Origin: DATLAN01 sp035527455
GTDB taxonomy: Bacteria > Planctomycetota > Planctomycetia > Pirellulales > Thermoguttaceae
Direction: 5' to 3'
Assembly: GCA_035527455.1 (NCBI GenBank)
Contig: DATLAN010000056.1
Coordinates: 1 to 9,530, forward strand
DNA: 9,530 nt
The position numbers and the translations under genes were made by a program. The notes beneath the pieces were generated by a model. That model worked only from the letters and a program-made list of their open reading frames with translations. It made no database searches and had not been told where the DNA came from. This document shows positions 1-6,338 of the stretch, in pieces. How positions within the stretch are numbered: the first letter of the stretch is position 1; each line of letters opens with the position of its first letter.

Positions 1-153
1 TCACAACGGGGCAAGCCCCGTCAACAATCCGACCATGCTCACAGCGGTGCTGGAAGCGTCAAGAATACCTCCCAGCCCACGGCGCGGGCGGTATATGCAA
101 AGTCCTTCGCTACCAATCGCTTCACAGGCTCTCAGTAGTCATTCGGAACAGCC
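1..153. other. Upstream region of efpL; no gene called
   Basis: No coding region can be supported here. All three forward frames stay open for most of the stretch, but the translations resemble no family I know and there is no credible start. A perfect 6-bp stem with a 4-base loop lies at 6-21 (acgggg / ccccgt around caag). It has no following T-run, so I do not call it a terminator. I see no convincing -35/-10 pair for efpL, and the promoter may lie to the left of the window. Confidence 0.4.
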
Positions 154-717
154 ATGATTGCCAAGGAAATCAAACGCGGTCACATCGTCAACTATCAAGG
201 GGCTCCGTGCCTGATCGAGTCGGTCAACGTACAGACCCCTTCGGCACGCGGGGCGGCCACGTTCTATAAGTTTCGGGCCAGGAACCTTTCCACGAAGCAG
301 AAGGTCGACATCACGTTGCGGGGAGGCGAGGCGCTCGACGAGGCCGACTTCCAGCGCCGTGGGGTGAAGTATCTTTACGCCGACGCCGCCCATCTGCACT
401 TCATGGACGAGCAGAACTACGAGCAATACGCCTTGGCCAAGGAAGACGTGGCCGAAGAGAGCAAGTATCTCACCGAAGAGCTGGACGGCGTGTTGGTGCT
501 GATCTACAACGCAGAGTGCATCGGAGTGCAGTTGCCCACGGCCGTCGAACTGAAGGTCGTGCAGTGCGACCCGGGCATCAAAGGCGCCTCGGCCACCGCA
601 CGGACCAAACCGGCCACGCTCGAAACCGGCCTGATCGTCCAAGTGCCCGAGTATCTCGCCCAAGGCGAGACGATCAAGGTCGACACCCGAACCGGGGAGT
701 ACCTTTCCCGATCGTGA
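154..717 (+). CDS. efpL: Elongation factor P-like protein (EfpL/YeiP type)
   Basis: 187 aa, the usual three-beta-barrel EF-P length. EF-P-family proteins bind between the ribosomal P and E sites and relieve stalling at proline-rich stretches. The N-terminal KOW-like domain (about 1-65) carries the tip loop QTPSARGAAT (27-36). Its ARGAAT matches EfpL/YeiP, with Arg32 where canonical EF-P has the modified lysine. The OB domains follow. The C-terminal half has GIKGASATARTKPATLETG (141-159), again close to YeiP, and ends in KVDTRTGEYLSR (175-186), as in ordinary EF-P. The ATG at 154 gives the family-typical N-terminus MIAKEIKRG. Its ribosome binding site is weak (gga at 145-147). The stop at 715-717 lies inside the outer arm of the following repeat element. 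An annotation pipeline might call it efp, but the Arg tip argues for the EfpL subfamily. The gene is separated from rpsB by a repeat element and a promoter, so the two are probably separate transcripts. Confidence 0.9.
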   Translation: MIAKEIKRGHIVNYQGAPCLIESVNVQTPSARGAATFYKFRARNLSTKQKVDITLRGGEALDEADFQRRGVKYLYADAAHLHFMDEQNYEQYALAKEDVAEESKYLTEELDGVLVLIYNAECIGVQLPTAVELKVVQCDPGIKGASATARTKPATLETGLIVQVPEYLAQGETIKVDTRTGEYLSRS

Positions 718-941
718 GTGGGGGTACTCAAGCTGTAAATGCGGGAGCCCGAAAATGGGGACTGGCTCCGTCGAGGCGCGATTTCTCAGTGCTATTTCGC
801 GCTGCCGACGGTGCCAGTCCCCTTTTTCGGGCGGTGAGTCTGGAACTCCGTGAAAAAGGGGGACAGGCACCGAGCCGGCAGCGCTTTTCCCTGACTTCCA
901 CACGATTTGCGGCTCGGAGCCAGTCCCCATTTTCCACTCAC
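714..941. repeat. REP/BIME-like double inverted-repeat element
   Basis: Two long imperfect hairpins lie side by side. Hairpin 1 pairs 748-773 with 806-831: 24 of 26 positions are complementary, and an inner GCGCG/CGCGC pair (776-780/798-802) leaves a 17-base loop. Hairpin 2 pairs 852-877 with 910-934, with one bulge and two mismatches. All four arms carry variants of GGGGACWGGCWCC. The outermost arms, 751-770 and 915-934, are exact 20-base reverse complements, so the unit can also fold as one large cruciform. An outer 8-bp pair, GTGAGTGG (714-721) and CCACTCAC (934-941), encloses everything. The layout resembles REP doublets (BIMEs) mobilised by REP-associated Y1 transposases. No transposase is in the window. 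It may also act as a terminator for efpL. Confidence 0.8.
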
Positions 942-980
942 CGCTTACAGTGAGTTGGGTTACCGATGGCGATAGGCCGG

Positions 981-1009
981 TTGACGAGCCGCAAACCGAT
1001 TGCTAGAAT
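981..1009 (+). promoter_or_regulatory. Sigma70-type promoter of the rpsB operon
   Basis: TTGACG at 981-986 and TAGAAT at 1004-1009 are separated by exactly 17 bases. This is close to the housekeeping consensus, with one mismatch in the -35 (TTGACA) and one in the -10 (TATAAT). Transcription would start near 1016, leaving a leader of about 125 bases before the rpsB TTG start. The site lies directly downstream of the repeat element and upstream of a highly expressed gene set. Confidence 0.75.
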
Positions 1010-1015
1010 GTGGGG

Positions 1016-1140
1016 TTTGCCGCCCTGAACGGTCCAGAGCGGCTGGAGATTCCGTACTGACCGAAACGTTCGACCTAACGCCGGACGCCACACCATTGGG
1101 TGGGGACTTCGCCGGTGTGCTTCAGCGAAGGATTCGTATT
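1016..1140 (+). promoter_or_regulatory. rpsB mRNA leader, possible structured 5' UTR
   Basis: This is the predicted leader between the promoter at 981-1009 and the rpsB start. A small hairpin pairs TCCAG (1033-1037) with CTGGA (1043-1047). Further down, CACACC (1089-1094) can pair with GGTGTG (1114-1119). A competing fold pairs part of the same arm with GGTGGG just downstream. The second helix sits just upstream of the Shine-Dalgarno at 1127-1132, where a regulator such as S2 could act. S2 autoregulation through the leader is known in some bacteria. I do not recognise a catalogued S2 leader motif here. Confidence 0.3.
1127..1132 (+). promoter_or_regulatory. Ribosome binding site deciding the rpsB TTG start
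   Basis: GAAGGA ends 8 bases before TTG at 1141, an ideal Shine-Dalgarno spacing. There is no in-frame ATG between the promoter and the conserved S2 N-terminus, so this site identifies the TTG as the start. Confidence 0.7.
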
Positions 1141-1896
1141 TTGGCTACCGTTCTGGTTAAGGAATTGATCGAGGCGGGGGTCCATTTTGGCCATCGTGCC
1201 AGCCGTTGGAACCCCAAAATGCGGCCTTATATTTATGCACGCCGCAATTTGATCCACATCATCGACGTCCGGGAGACGATCCGGGGCCTGTTGCGGTCGC
1301 GGAAGTATTTGCAGCGCGTTGCCGCCGGGGGCAGTCTGGTGCTGTTCGTGGGGACCAAGCGCCAGGCCGCCGAGACGATCGAGCAGCAGGCCCGGCGTTG
1401 CGGCATGCCTTACGTCAGCGATCGCTGGCTGGGGGGTGCGCTGACCAACTTCCGCACGATTCGCAGCCGGCTTTCCCGACTCGAGGAGTTGGAAGCGCTC
1501 CGCGAAAGCGAGGAGATCTCTGCCTACTCGAAGAAGATGCAGTCGGCCTTGAATCGCGAATATCGCAAGATGTATCGCAACCTCAACGGCATCCGCACCA
1601 TGAACCGGCTGCCGGAGTGCCTGGTCGTGGTCGATCCCAGGAAAGAAAAAAACGCCATCCGGGAAGCCAAGAAACTGGGCATCACCACCTTGGCGATGAT
1701 CGACACGGACTGCAACCCGGACGACGTCGATCTACCGATTCCAGGCAACGATGACAGCATCCGCTCGATCGAGTTGATCGTCTCACTCCTGGCCGATGCC
1801 GTGGCGGCGGGCAAAGTCGCGTCGGGTGCAGCCAAAGCAGAGCCGGCCGAAGAGGCCCCCGCGGCTGTTTCCACCGAGGGCGACCGCGAGCAGTAG
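1141..1896 (+). CDS. rpsB: 30S ribosomal protein S2
   Basis: 251 aa from the TTG start. S2 is a late-assembling 30S protein that links S1 to the head-body junction. Conserved family blocks are visible: LIEAGVHFGHRASRWNPKM (9-27), YIYARRNLIHIIDV (30-43), LVLFVGTKRQAAETI (67-80), YVSDRWLGGALTNF (91-104), and the end of the fold at LPIPGNDDSIRSI (198-210). The coiled-coil arm around 108-150 is Arg/Lys-rich. The C-terminus after 220 is a low-complexity Ala/Glu tail beyond the folded domain. The frame stays open back to a TTG at 1000, but that codon lies inside the promoter and has no homology. TTG 1141, with GAAGGA 8 bases upstream, gives the normal S2 N-terminus. A GTG at 1117 is possible but lacks a good ribosome binding site. 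First gene of rpsB-tsf-pyrH-frr. Confidence 0.97.
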   Translation: MATVLVKELIEAGVHFGHRASRWNPKMRPYIYARRNLIHIIDVRETIRGLLRSRKYLQRVAAGGSLVLFVGTKRQAAETIEQQARRCGMPYVSDRWLGGALTNFRTIRSRLSRLEELEALRESEEISAYSKKMQSALNREYRKMYRNLNGIRTMNRLPECLVVVDPRKEKNAIREAKKLGITTLAMIDTDCNPDDVDLPIPGNDDSIRSIELIVSLLADAVAAGKVASGAAKAEPAEEAPAAVSTEGDREQ

Positions 1897-1950
1897 GTCC
1901 CGGACGTGGCCGGGGCGCCGGGTGGGCGGTCGGGCGAGGAACTCTTGTCG

Positions 1951-2003
1951 GCACGTTGGGCACGTGCATCGGAACGAGCTTTTTGATTGTGGCCTCGTGC
2001 CAC
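1951..2003 (+). promoter_or_regulatory. Two small hairpins in the rpsB-tsf spacer
   Basis: The 137-base spacer holds GCACG/CGTGC (1951-1955/1963-1967, 7-base loop) and GTGGC/GCCAC (1989-1993/1999-2003, 5-base loop). A T5 run (1980-1984) lies between them, but too far from the first stem for a normal intrinsic terminator. They could tune read-through or mRNA stability between S2 and EF-Ts, which are needed in different amounts. No convincing internal promoter was seen. Confidence 0.3.
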
Positions 2004-2033
2004 GCAGAGTGAATACACACGGGAGATGTTTCC

Positions 2034-2870
2034 ATGGCAGAAATTACGGCGGCGGCAGTCAAGGCGCTTCGCGATGCGACGGGCCTGCCCATGATGGATT
2101 GCAAGAAGGCGCTGGTCGAGGCCGGCGGCGATCAAGAGATGGCCAAAGAACTCTTGCGAAAAAGGGGCAAGAAAGTGGAGGAGAAGCAGGCCGGCCGGGC
2201 GACCAAGGCGGGACGCATCGCCGTCTACACCGACATCGACGCGGGAGTCGGCGCCATCGTCGAACTGAAGTGCGAAACGGCTCCGGTGGCCAAGAACCCG
2301 GAGTTCGTCCAACTGACCAACGACCTGGCGACCCAATTGGCCACCGGCCCCGGGGCCGACACCCCCGAGGAGTTGCTCAGCCAGCCTTCCCCGTCGAAAG
2401 CTCCGGCCACGCTGAAAAAACAGTACGACGAACTTTACAACCGCATCCGCGAGAATTTCAAGTTCGAGCGGTTCGAGCGAATCGACGCCTCTTGCGGCGG
2501 ATATACCCATCACAACGGTGCATCCGGCGTGCTGCTGCAGATCGAGGGCGGCAACGCGGAACTGGCCAAGGACGTCTGCATGCACATCGCCGCCATGCGG
2601 CCGGCGGCGCTGGCCAAAGAGGATCTCGATCCCGACCTGGTCGACAAGGAACGCCAGATCCTCAGCGAAGAGGCCCGAGGGTCCGGCAAACCGGAGAACA
2701 TCATCGCAAAGATGGTCGATGGCCGGATGCAGAACTTCTATGCCGAGCGGTGCCTCTTGCCGCAGGTCTTCGTCAAGGCCGAAGACGGCAAAACGACCGT
2801 GGACCAGGTGGCCAAGAACGCAGGAATGAAGCTGATCCGCTTCATCCACTGGGAACTCGAGAAGGAGTAG
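2034..2870 (+). CDS. tsf: Translation elongation factor Ts
   Basis: 278 aa. EF-Ts is the guanine nucleotide exchange factor that recycles EF-Tu-GDP to EF-Tu-GTP. The N-terminal UBA-like module (about 3-45) has ALRDATGLPMMDCKKAL (11-27), the EF-Ts signature. The first core subdomain has ELKCETAPVAKNPEFVQL (77-94). Most bacteria have CETDFVAKN here, so the Asp-Phe pair that inserts into EF-Tu is replaced by Ala83-Pro84. The second core subdomain follows a charged linker (about 105-140) and contains GGYTHHNGASGVLLQI (155-170) and MHIAAMRP (183-190). The C-terminal part has LLPQVFVKAEDGKTTVDQV (241-259). The ATG has GGGAG (2021-2025) at 8 bases. Second gene of the operon; its stop is 5 bases from pyrH. 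The altered motif is, as I recall, shared by other planctomycete EF-Ts proteins, so it is probably lineage-typical rather than inactivating. Confidence 0.97.
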   Translation: MAEITAAAVKALRDATGLPMMDCKKALVEAGGDQEMAKELLRKRGKKVEEKQAGRATKAGRIAVYTDIDAGVGAIVELKCETAPVAKNPEFVQLTNDLATQLATGPGADTPEELLSQPSPSKAPATLKKQYDELYNRIRENFKFERFERIDASCGGYTHHNGASGVLLQIEGGNAELAKDVCMHIAAMRPAALAKEDLDPDLVDKERQILSEEARGSGKPENIIAKMVDGRMQNFYAERCLLPQVFVKAEDGKTTVDQVAKNAGMKLIRFIHWELEKE

Positions 2871-2875
2871 GTTCG

Positions 2876-3613
2876 ATGTCCGAGGACGGTTCGCGTCATC
2901 GGCGGGTCGTGTTGAAAATCTCCGGCGAGGGCTTCGTGCATCCCGGCGAACGGGGCATCAGCATGGACGCCGTGATCCACATCGCCCGGCAAACCGTCCA
3001 AGCGGCCGCACACGGCGTGCAAATCGCCATCGTCATCGGCGGCGGGAATATCCTCCGCGGGGCCCAGTTCAGCGCCGGCAACTCCGGCGTCCACGAAGCC
3101 ACCGCCCACTACATGGGCATGCTGGCCACGGTGATGAACGGGCTGGCCCTGCAGGACGCCTTGGAATCGCTCGGCTGCGATACCCGGCTGATGACGGCCA
3201 TCCGCATGGACGGCGTGGCCGAGCCCTACATCCGCCGCCGCGCCCGACGACACCTGGAAAAGGGCCGCCTCGTGATCCTCGCCGCCGGCACCGGCAGCCC
3301 CTTCGTGACTACCGATACGGCTGCCGCCCAACGCGCCTTGGAACTCGAAGCCGACGTGCTCTTGAAGGCCACCCGGGTGGACGGGATCTTCAGCGACGAT
3401 CCCGAAAAGAATCCCCACGCGGTCTTCTACAGCCAGTTGACCTACGACGACGTGCGGCGCCAGAACTTGCGGGTGATGGACCACGAGGCGATCACCAAGT
3501 GCATGGAATACGATATGCCGATCCTGGTGTTCAACTTCCGAAAGGAGGGGAACATCGAACGGGCCGTGCTCGGCGAGCGCATCGGCACACTGGTCCATCG
3601 AACGAAGGAGTAG
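2876..3613 (+). CDS. pyrH: UMP kinase (uridylate kinase)
   Basis: 245 aa of the amino acid kinase fold. The enzyme phosphorylates UMP to UDP with ATP in the cytosol, in pyrimidine nucleotide synthesis, and is normally a hexamer regulated by GTP and UTP. Visible motifs: VVLKISGEGF (11-20) with the ATP-contacting lysine, AIVIGGGNILRG (51-62), MLATVMNGLALQDALE (82-97), GTGSPFVTTDTAAAQRALELEAD (138-160, UMP and transition-state region; Ser141 stands where many homologues have Asn), and VLLKATRVDGIFSDDP (161-176), which lines the ATP site. The ATG at 2876 is preceded by GAAGGAG (2861-2867), which overlaps the end of tsf and leaves 8 bases, so tsf and pyrH are probably translationally coupled. The frame is open far upstream over tsf, but that extension has no kinase homology. 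Confidence 0.97.
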   Translation: MSEDGSRHRRVVLKISGEGFVHPGERGISMDAVIHIARQTVQAAAHGVQIAIVIGGGNILRGAQFSAGNSGVHEATAHYMGMLATVMNGLALQDALESLGCDTRLMTAIRMDGVAEPYIRRRARRHLEKGRLVILAAGTGSPFVTTDTAAAQRALELEADVLLKATRVDGIFSDDPEKNPHAVFYSQLTYDDVRRQNLRVMDHEAITKCMEYDMPILVFNFRKEGNIERAVLGERIGTLVHRTKE

Positions 3614-3616
3614 ACC

Positions 3617-4177
3617 ATGACAGCGGACGATATCCTCCTGGAAATCGAAGAGAAGATGGAGAAAGCCATCGCTTATCTCAAGAGCAACTTGGCCGGGATC
3701 CGTACCGGCCGGGCCAATCCGGGCCTGGTCGACTCGGTGAAGGTCGACGTCTACGGCTCGCCCATCCCGATCAAGCAGATCGCCACGGTCGGTGCCCCCG
3801 AACCCACGCAAATCGTCATTCGCCCCTACGACCCCGGCACGTTGAAGGACATCGAAAAGGCGATCCTGGCCGCCGATCTGGGGCTGAATCCCCAGAACGA
3901 CGGCCGATTGATCCGATTGAACGTGCCGCCCCTCTCCGGTGAAGTCCGACGCAAGATGGTCGGCCGGGTCAAGGAACTGGCCGAAGAGGCCAAGGTCGCC
4001 ATCCGCAACATCCGCCGCGACGGCAACAAGAAAGCCGACGCGGCGGAGAAAGCCAAGGCCCTTTCTGAAGACGATCGCGACAACGTCAAGGAAGAAATCC
4101 AGGAACTCACCAAGCAGTACGAATCCAAGGCCACCGACGCCGCCAAGGCCCGAGAGAAAGAAGTCCTGGAAGACTGA
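3617..4177 (+). CDS. frr: Ribosome recycling factor
   Basis: 186 aa, the standard RRF length (about 185). With EF-G it splits the post-termination ribosome after peptide release. The fold is a three-helix bundle with an inserted beta/alpha domain. Helix 1 has LAGIRTGRANPGLVD (25-39). Domain II follows (YGSPIPIKQIATV, 46-58; IVIRPYDPGTLKDIEKAI, 66-83). Then come LGLNPQNDGRLIRLNVPPLSGEVRR (88-112) and the second long helix with KVAIRNIRRDGNKKAD (126-141), holding the conserved Arg residues that contact rRNA. The usual T-E-E-R-R after PPL reads S-G-E-V-R-R here. GAAGGAG (3604-3610) lies 6 bases before the ATG and overlaps the end of pyrH; the gap to pyrH is 3 bases. Last gene of the operon, facing a convergent sulfatase. 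Confidence 0.97.
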   Translation: MTADDILLEIEEKMEKAIAYLKSNLAGIRTGRANPGLVDSVKVDVYGSPIPIKQIATVGAPEPTQIVIRPYDPGTLKDIEKAILAADLGLNPQNDGRLIRLNVPPLSGEVRRKMVGRVKELAEEAKVAIRNIRRDGNKKADAAEKAKALSEDDRDNVKEEIQELTKQYESKATDAAKAREKEVLED

Positions 4178-4187
4178 ACACAGTAGC

Positions 4188-4230
4188 CATCTCGCTGGGG
4201 CGAGATGCAGCCACGTCTCCGCCTCAGCGA
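4188..4230. repeat. Hairpin with two alternative folds after frr
   Basis: CATCTCGC (4188-4195) and GCGAGATG (4200-4207) form a perfect 8-bp stem with a TGGG loop, 10 bases after the frr stop. The same left side (4192-4205) can instead pair with 4216-4230, giving an imperfect stem of about 13-14 bp. The two folds are mutually exclusive. There is no T-run, so a classical terminator is not supported, but transcription of frr could end in this region. Confidence 0.5.
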
Positions 4231-4326
4231 ACTTGTCCAATTGGGTGGCGCGCCCTGAGGAACGAAGGGCGTGGTTGGGCAGGTTTTCCACGCCCTTCGT
4301 TCCTCAGGGCGTGCCACCCTCGCTGA
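4224..4326. repeat. Long inverted repeat, 32-bp stem
   Basis: Bases 4243-4274 and 4288-4319 are complementary at 31 of 32 positions (single G/A difference), around a 13-base loop (4275-4287). An outer 7-bp pair, TCAGCGA (4224-4230) with TCGCTGA (4320-4326), encloses it. The arms carry GCCCTGAGGAACGAAGGGC. Such a long, nearly perfect palindrome in a 181-base convergent spacer looks like a dispersed non-coding element (REP or MITE type) rather than a local terminator, though it could stop transcription from both sides. No open reading frame or transposase belongs to it. Confidence 0.75.
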
Positions 4327-4358
4327 AAAACGTACGGGTTATTCCCGCGCGGAACCTA

Positions 4359-6143
4359 TTAGCGTCGTCTCACATAGACGAAAAACGCCCCGCGGGACTT
4401 GCCGCTCTTCGCGTCGGTCAGCCAGGTCTCCATGCGGGTCTTGCCGGCCCGGAGGTCCACGGTGAACGTCACGCCCGTGGCCCCCGGCTCGATCGGCCCG
4501 CTCACGTCCACGTCGCCGATCTCCAGCCGCGCTTCGTTCGCCTGGATCGGGAAGTCGGCTTCGGTCGGCTGCTCGCGGAGCGTGAACTCGTACGTGCCGT
4601 CACGCTGCACGTCGATCGCCCAAAAGCCGTTCGCCGCCGGCGCCGAACGGATCGCCCCCTGGTTCCACGGCACGTTCTCCCCGTGCCAGTCGTGACAGGT
4701 GATCCGCGCGGGATTCTCCTCGTCGGAACCGATCACGATCTCGACGTACTCGTCGAAACGCTCCGACAGCCCCTCCCACCAGCCGTCGTACGCCTCGCGC
4801 AGTCGGGCCACGACCTCCGGCTGCGCGGCCGCCAGGTTCTCGGCTTGTCCGTGATCGGCCTGAATGTCGTACAACTCGGCACCGTTGACCAGCCGCCATC
4901 GTTCGGTCATCACCGCGCTCTTGCGCCATTGCTCGGGATGCTCGATCCGCTGAGAGTGGACGAACAGGGTCCGCTCGGGCCAGGACGTCGCCTCGGCTCG
5001 CAACAGCGGCGCGAGGCTCGAACCGTCGACCTTCACCTGCTCGTCCCGCTTCAGCCCACACAGGTCGGACAGCGTGGGCAGGATGTCGACGTGGGCGGAA
5101 AGTTGCTCGACGTCGCGTCCGCCCTCGATTCCGCCCGCGGGCCAGCGGAAGAAGCAGGGCACCCGGTGACCGCCGTCGTACTCCGATCCTTTTTGGCCCC
5201 GCATGCCGTCATTGAAACCTCTCCACCCGTCATCGGAAGGCGATGGGCCCTTTTTCGGCGTCCCGCCGCCGATCACGCCGGAGGCCGTGCCGTTGTCGGT
5301 CATGAAGATCACGATCGTGTTCTCGTCGAGCCCCCACGCGTCGAGCTTCGCCAACAGCCGGCCCATGTTCTCGTCGATGTTCTCGATCATCCCGTAGAAC
5401 TTGGCCATCGACGACGGCACGCCTTTCTCTTCGTACGGCTTGCTGTACTTCTCGGCGACGTTCAGCGGTCCGTGCGGCGTGTTGGTGGCAATGTAGGCGA
5501 AGAAGGGTTGGTCCTTGTTCTTCTGGATGAATTGCAGGGCCCCGTCGAAGAACACGTCGGTGCAGTAGCCGGTGTATTGCTGGGGCTTGCCGTTGTGCCA
5601 ATACCGGTCGTCGAAGTAGTCGTTGCCCCAGAAGTCGGGCGTCTGCGAAATGCCGCCGCCGCCGTGGCAAAGCACTTCCTGGAATCCTCGATCCTGCGGA
5701 CGCAGAGGATAATTGTCGCCGAGGTGCCACTTGCCGAACATCGCGGTAGCGTAACCGTTCTGGGCAAAAACGTCGCCCAGCGTGACCTCGTCGCGCCGCA
5801 TGAGCGACCGCCCCATGATCGTGTGCCATACTCCGGTCCGGCTGGAGTAACGGCCGGTCATCAGGGCCGAACGCGTCGGCGAGCAGGTCGGATCCACGTG
5901 AAAATCGGTCAGCCGAACGCTCTGCCCGTGAAGCCGGTCGAGGTGGGGCGTGCGGATCATCGTGTTGCCGTTGGCACCAACGTCGCCGTAGCCCTGGTCG
6001 TCGGTCATCACCAGAATCACATTCGGCCGGGCGACCCCGGTCGCTGCCTGGACCTGTGTGGTACTGAGATGTCCGATTGCCAGTCCGAGCAAGACAACAC
6101 AGACAAACGGAAAGGTAACGAGTTTGTCGACTTGCGGTTTCAT
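4359..6143 (-). CDS. Secreted arylsulfatase-family sulfatase
   Basis: 594 aa, formylglycine-dependent sulfatase hydrolysing sulfate esters; the substrate is unknown. Residues 1-33 form a Sec signal peptide: MKPQVDK, a hydrophobic core, and a probable cut after a VQA-type site. Catalytic features: VILVMTDDQGYGD (42-54, metal-binding Asp48-Asp49), CSPTRSALMTGR (87-98, Cys87 converted to formylglycine), FGKWHLG (136-142, Lys138, His140), TNTPHGPL (220-227, His224), IFMTDNG (279-285, Asp283-Asn284, metal ligands) and RGQKGSEYDGGHRVP (315-329, Lys318). A C-terminal region (about 455-594) is rich in beta-strand-like segments and may be an accessory domain. The ATG at 6143 has AGGAG (complement of 6152-6156) 8 bases upstream. 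The frame opens further upstream, but that part lies beyond the promoter. The window shows neither its formylglycine-generating enzyme nor a polysaccharide-degradation partner. Confidence 0.95.
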   Translation of the reverse strand: MKPQVDKLVTFPFVCVVLLGLAIGHLSTTQVQAATGVARPNVILVMTDDQGYGDVGANGNTMIRTPHLDRLHGQSVRLTDFHVDPTCSPTRSALMTGRYSSRTGVWHTIMGRSLMRRDEVTLGDVFAQNGYATAMFGKWHLGDNYPLRPQDRGFQEVLCHGGGGISQTPDFWGNDYFDDRYWHNGKPQQYTGYCTDVFFDGALQFIQKNKDQPFFAYIATNTPHGPLNVAEKYSKPYEEKGVPSSMAKFYGMIENIDENMGRLLAKLDAWGLDENTIVIFMTDNGTASGVIGGGTPKKGPSPSDDGWRGFNDGMRGQKGSEYDGGHRVPCFFRWPAGGIEGGRDVEQLSAHVDILPTLSDLCGLKRDEQVKVDGSSLAPLLRAEATSWPERTLFVHSQRIEHPEQWRKSAVMTERWRLVNGAELYDIQADHGQAENLAAAQPEVVARLREAYDGWWEGLSERFDEYVEIVIGSDEENPARITCHDWHGENVPWNQGAIRSAPAANGFWAIDVQRDGTYEFTLREQPTEADFPIQANEARLEIGDVDVSGPIEPGATGVTFTVDLRAGKTRMETWLTDAKSGKSRGAFFVYVRRR

Positions 6144-6179
6144 GGTGGAGTCTCCTGGGGTCGGTTGGTGGGAAGCATC

Positions 6180-6209
6180 AGTATACCTTCGTCGGCTGTC
6201 GCCGTGCAA
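6180..6209 (-). promoter_or_regulatory. Sulfatase promoter
   Basis: On the minus strand, TTGCAC (complement of 6204-6209) and TATACT (complement of 6180-6185) are 18 bases apart. The start point would be near 6173, about 30 bases before the ATG at 6143, leaving room for the AGGAG ribosome binding site. This supports 6143 as the sulfatase start. Confidence 0.6.
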
Positions 6210-6338
6210 ATCCTCTCATTCGCCCCATATACCGCATATTACCCCGCCGTCTTGTTCTTTCTGGTCGTTAGATCTACTACAACACTCAAGACCCCTACAG
6301 GCAATGCCGATAACTTCGATGAACGGACCAATTCTGTT

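Noticed and set aside
6..21. Perfect 6-bp hairpin as a terminator of an upstream gene
   Set aside because: No T-run on either strand and no identifiable gene end in the visible flank.
139..930. Antisense open frame opposite efpL running into the repeat element
   Set aside because: Its start region is made of hairpin repeat sequence and the rest mirrors efpL.
714..941. CRISPR array
   Set aside because: Only two related hairpin units with no regular repeat-spacer periodicity and no cas genes.
1000..1140. N-terminal extension of S2 from a TTG at 1000
   Set aside because: The TTG lies between the -35 and -10 elements, upstream of the predicted transcript start, and the 47 extra residues have no S2 homology.
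1524..2849. Antisense open frame of about 441 codons opposite rpsB and tsf
   Set aside because: Overlaps two universally conserved genes on the other strand and shows no motifs; an artefact of GC-biased codons.
1796..2875. Upstream extension of the pyrH frame across tsf
   Set aside because: Arg/Gly-rich shadow translation of tsf. The ATG at 2876 with GAAGGAG 8 bases upstream gives the standard UMP kinase N-terminus.
2738..4291. Antisense open frame of about 517 codons opposite pyrH and frr
   Set aside because: Mirror of conserved genes, no ribosome binding site, and a low-complexity translation with no family resemblance.
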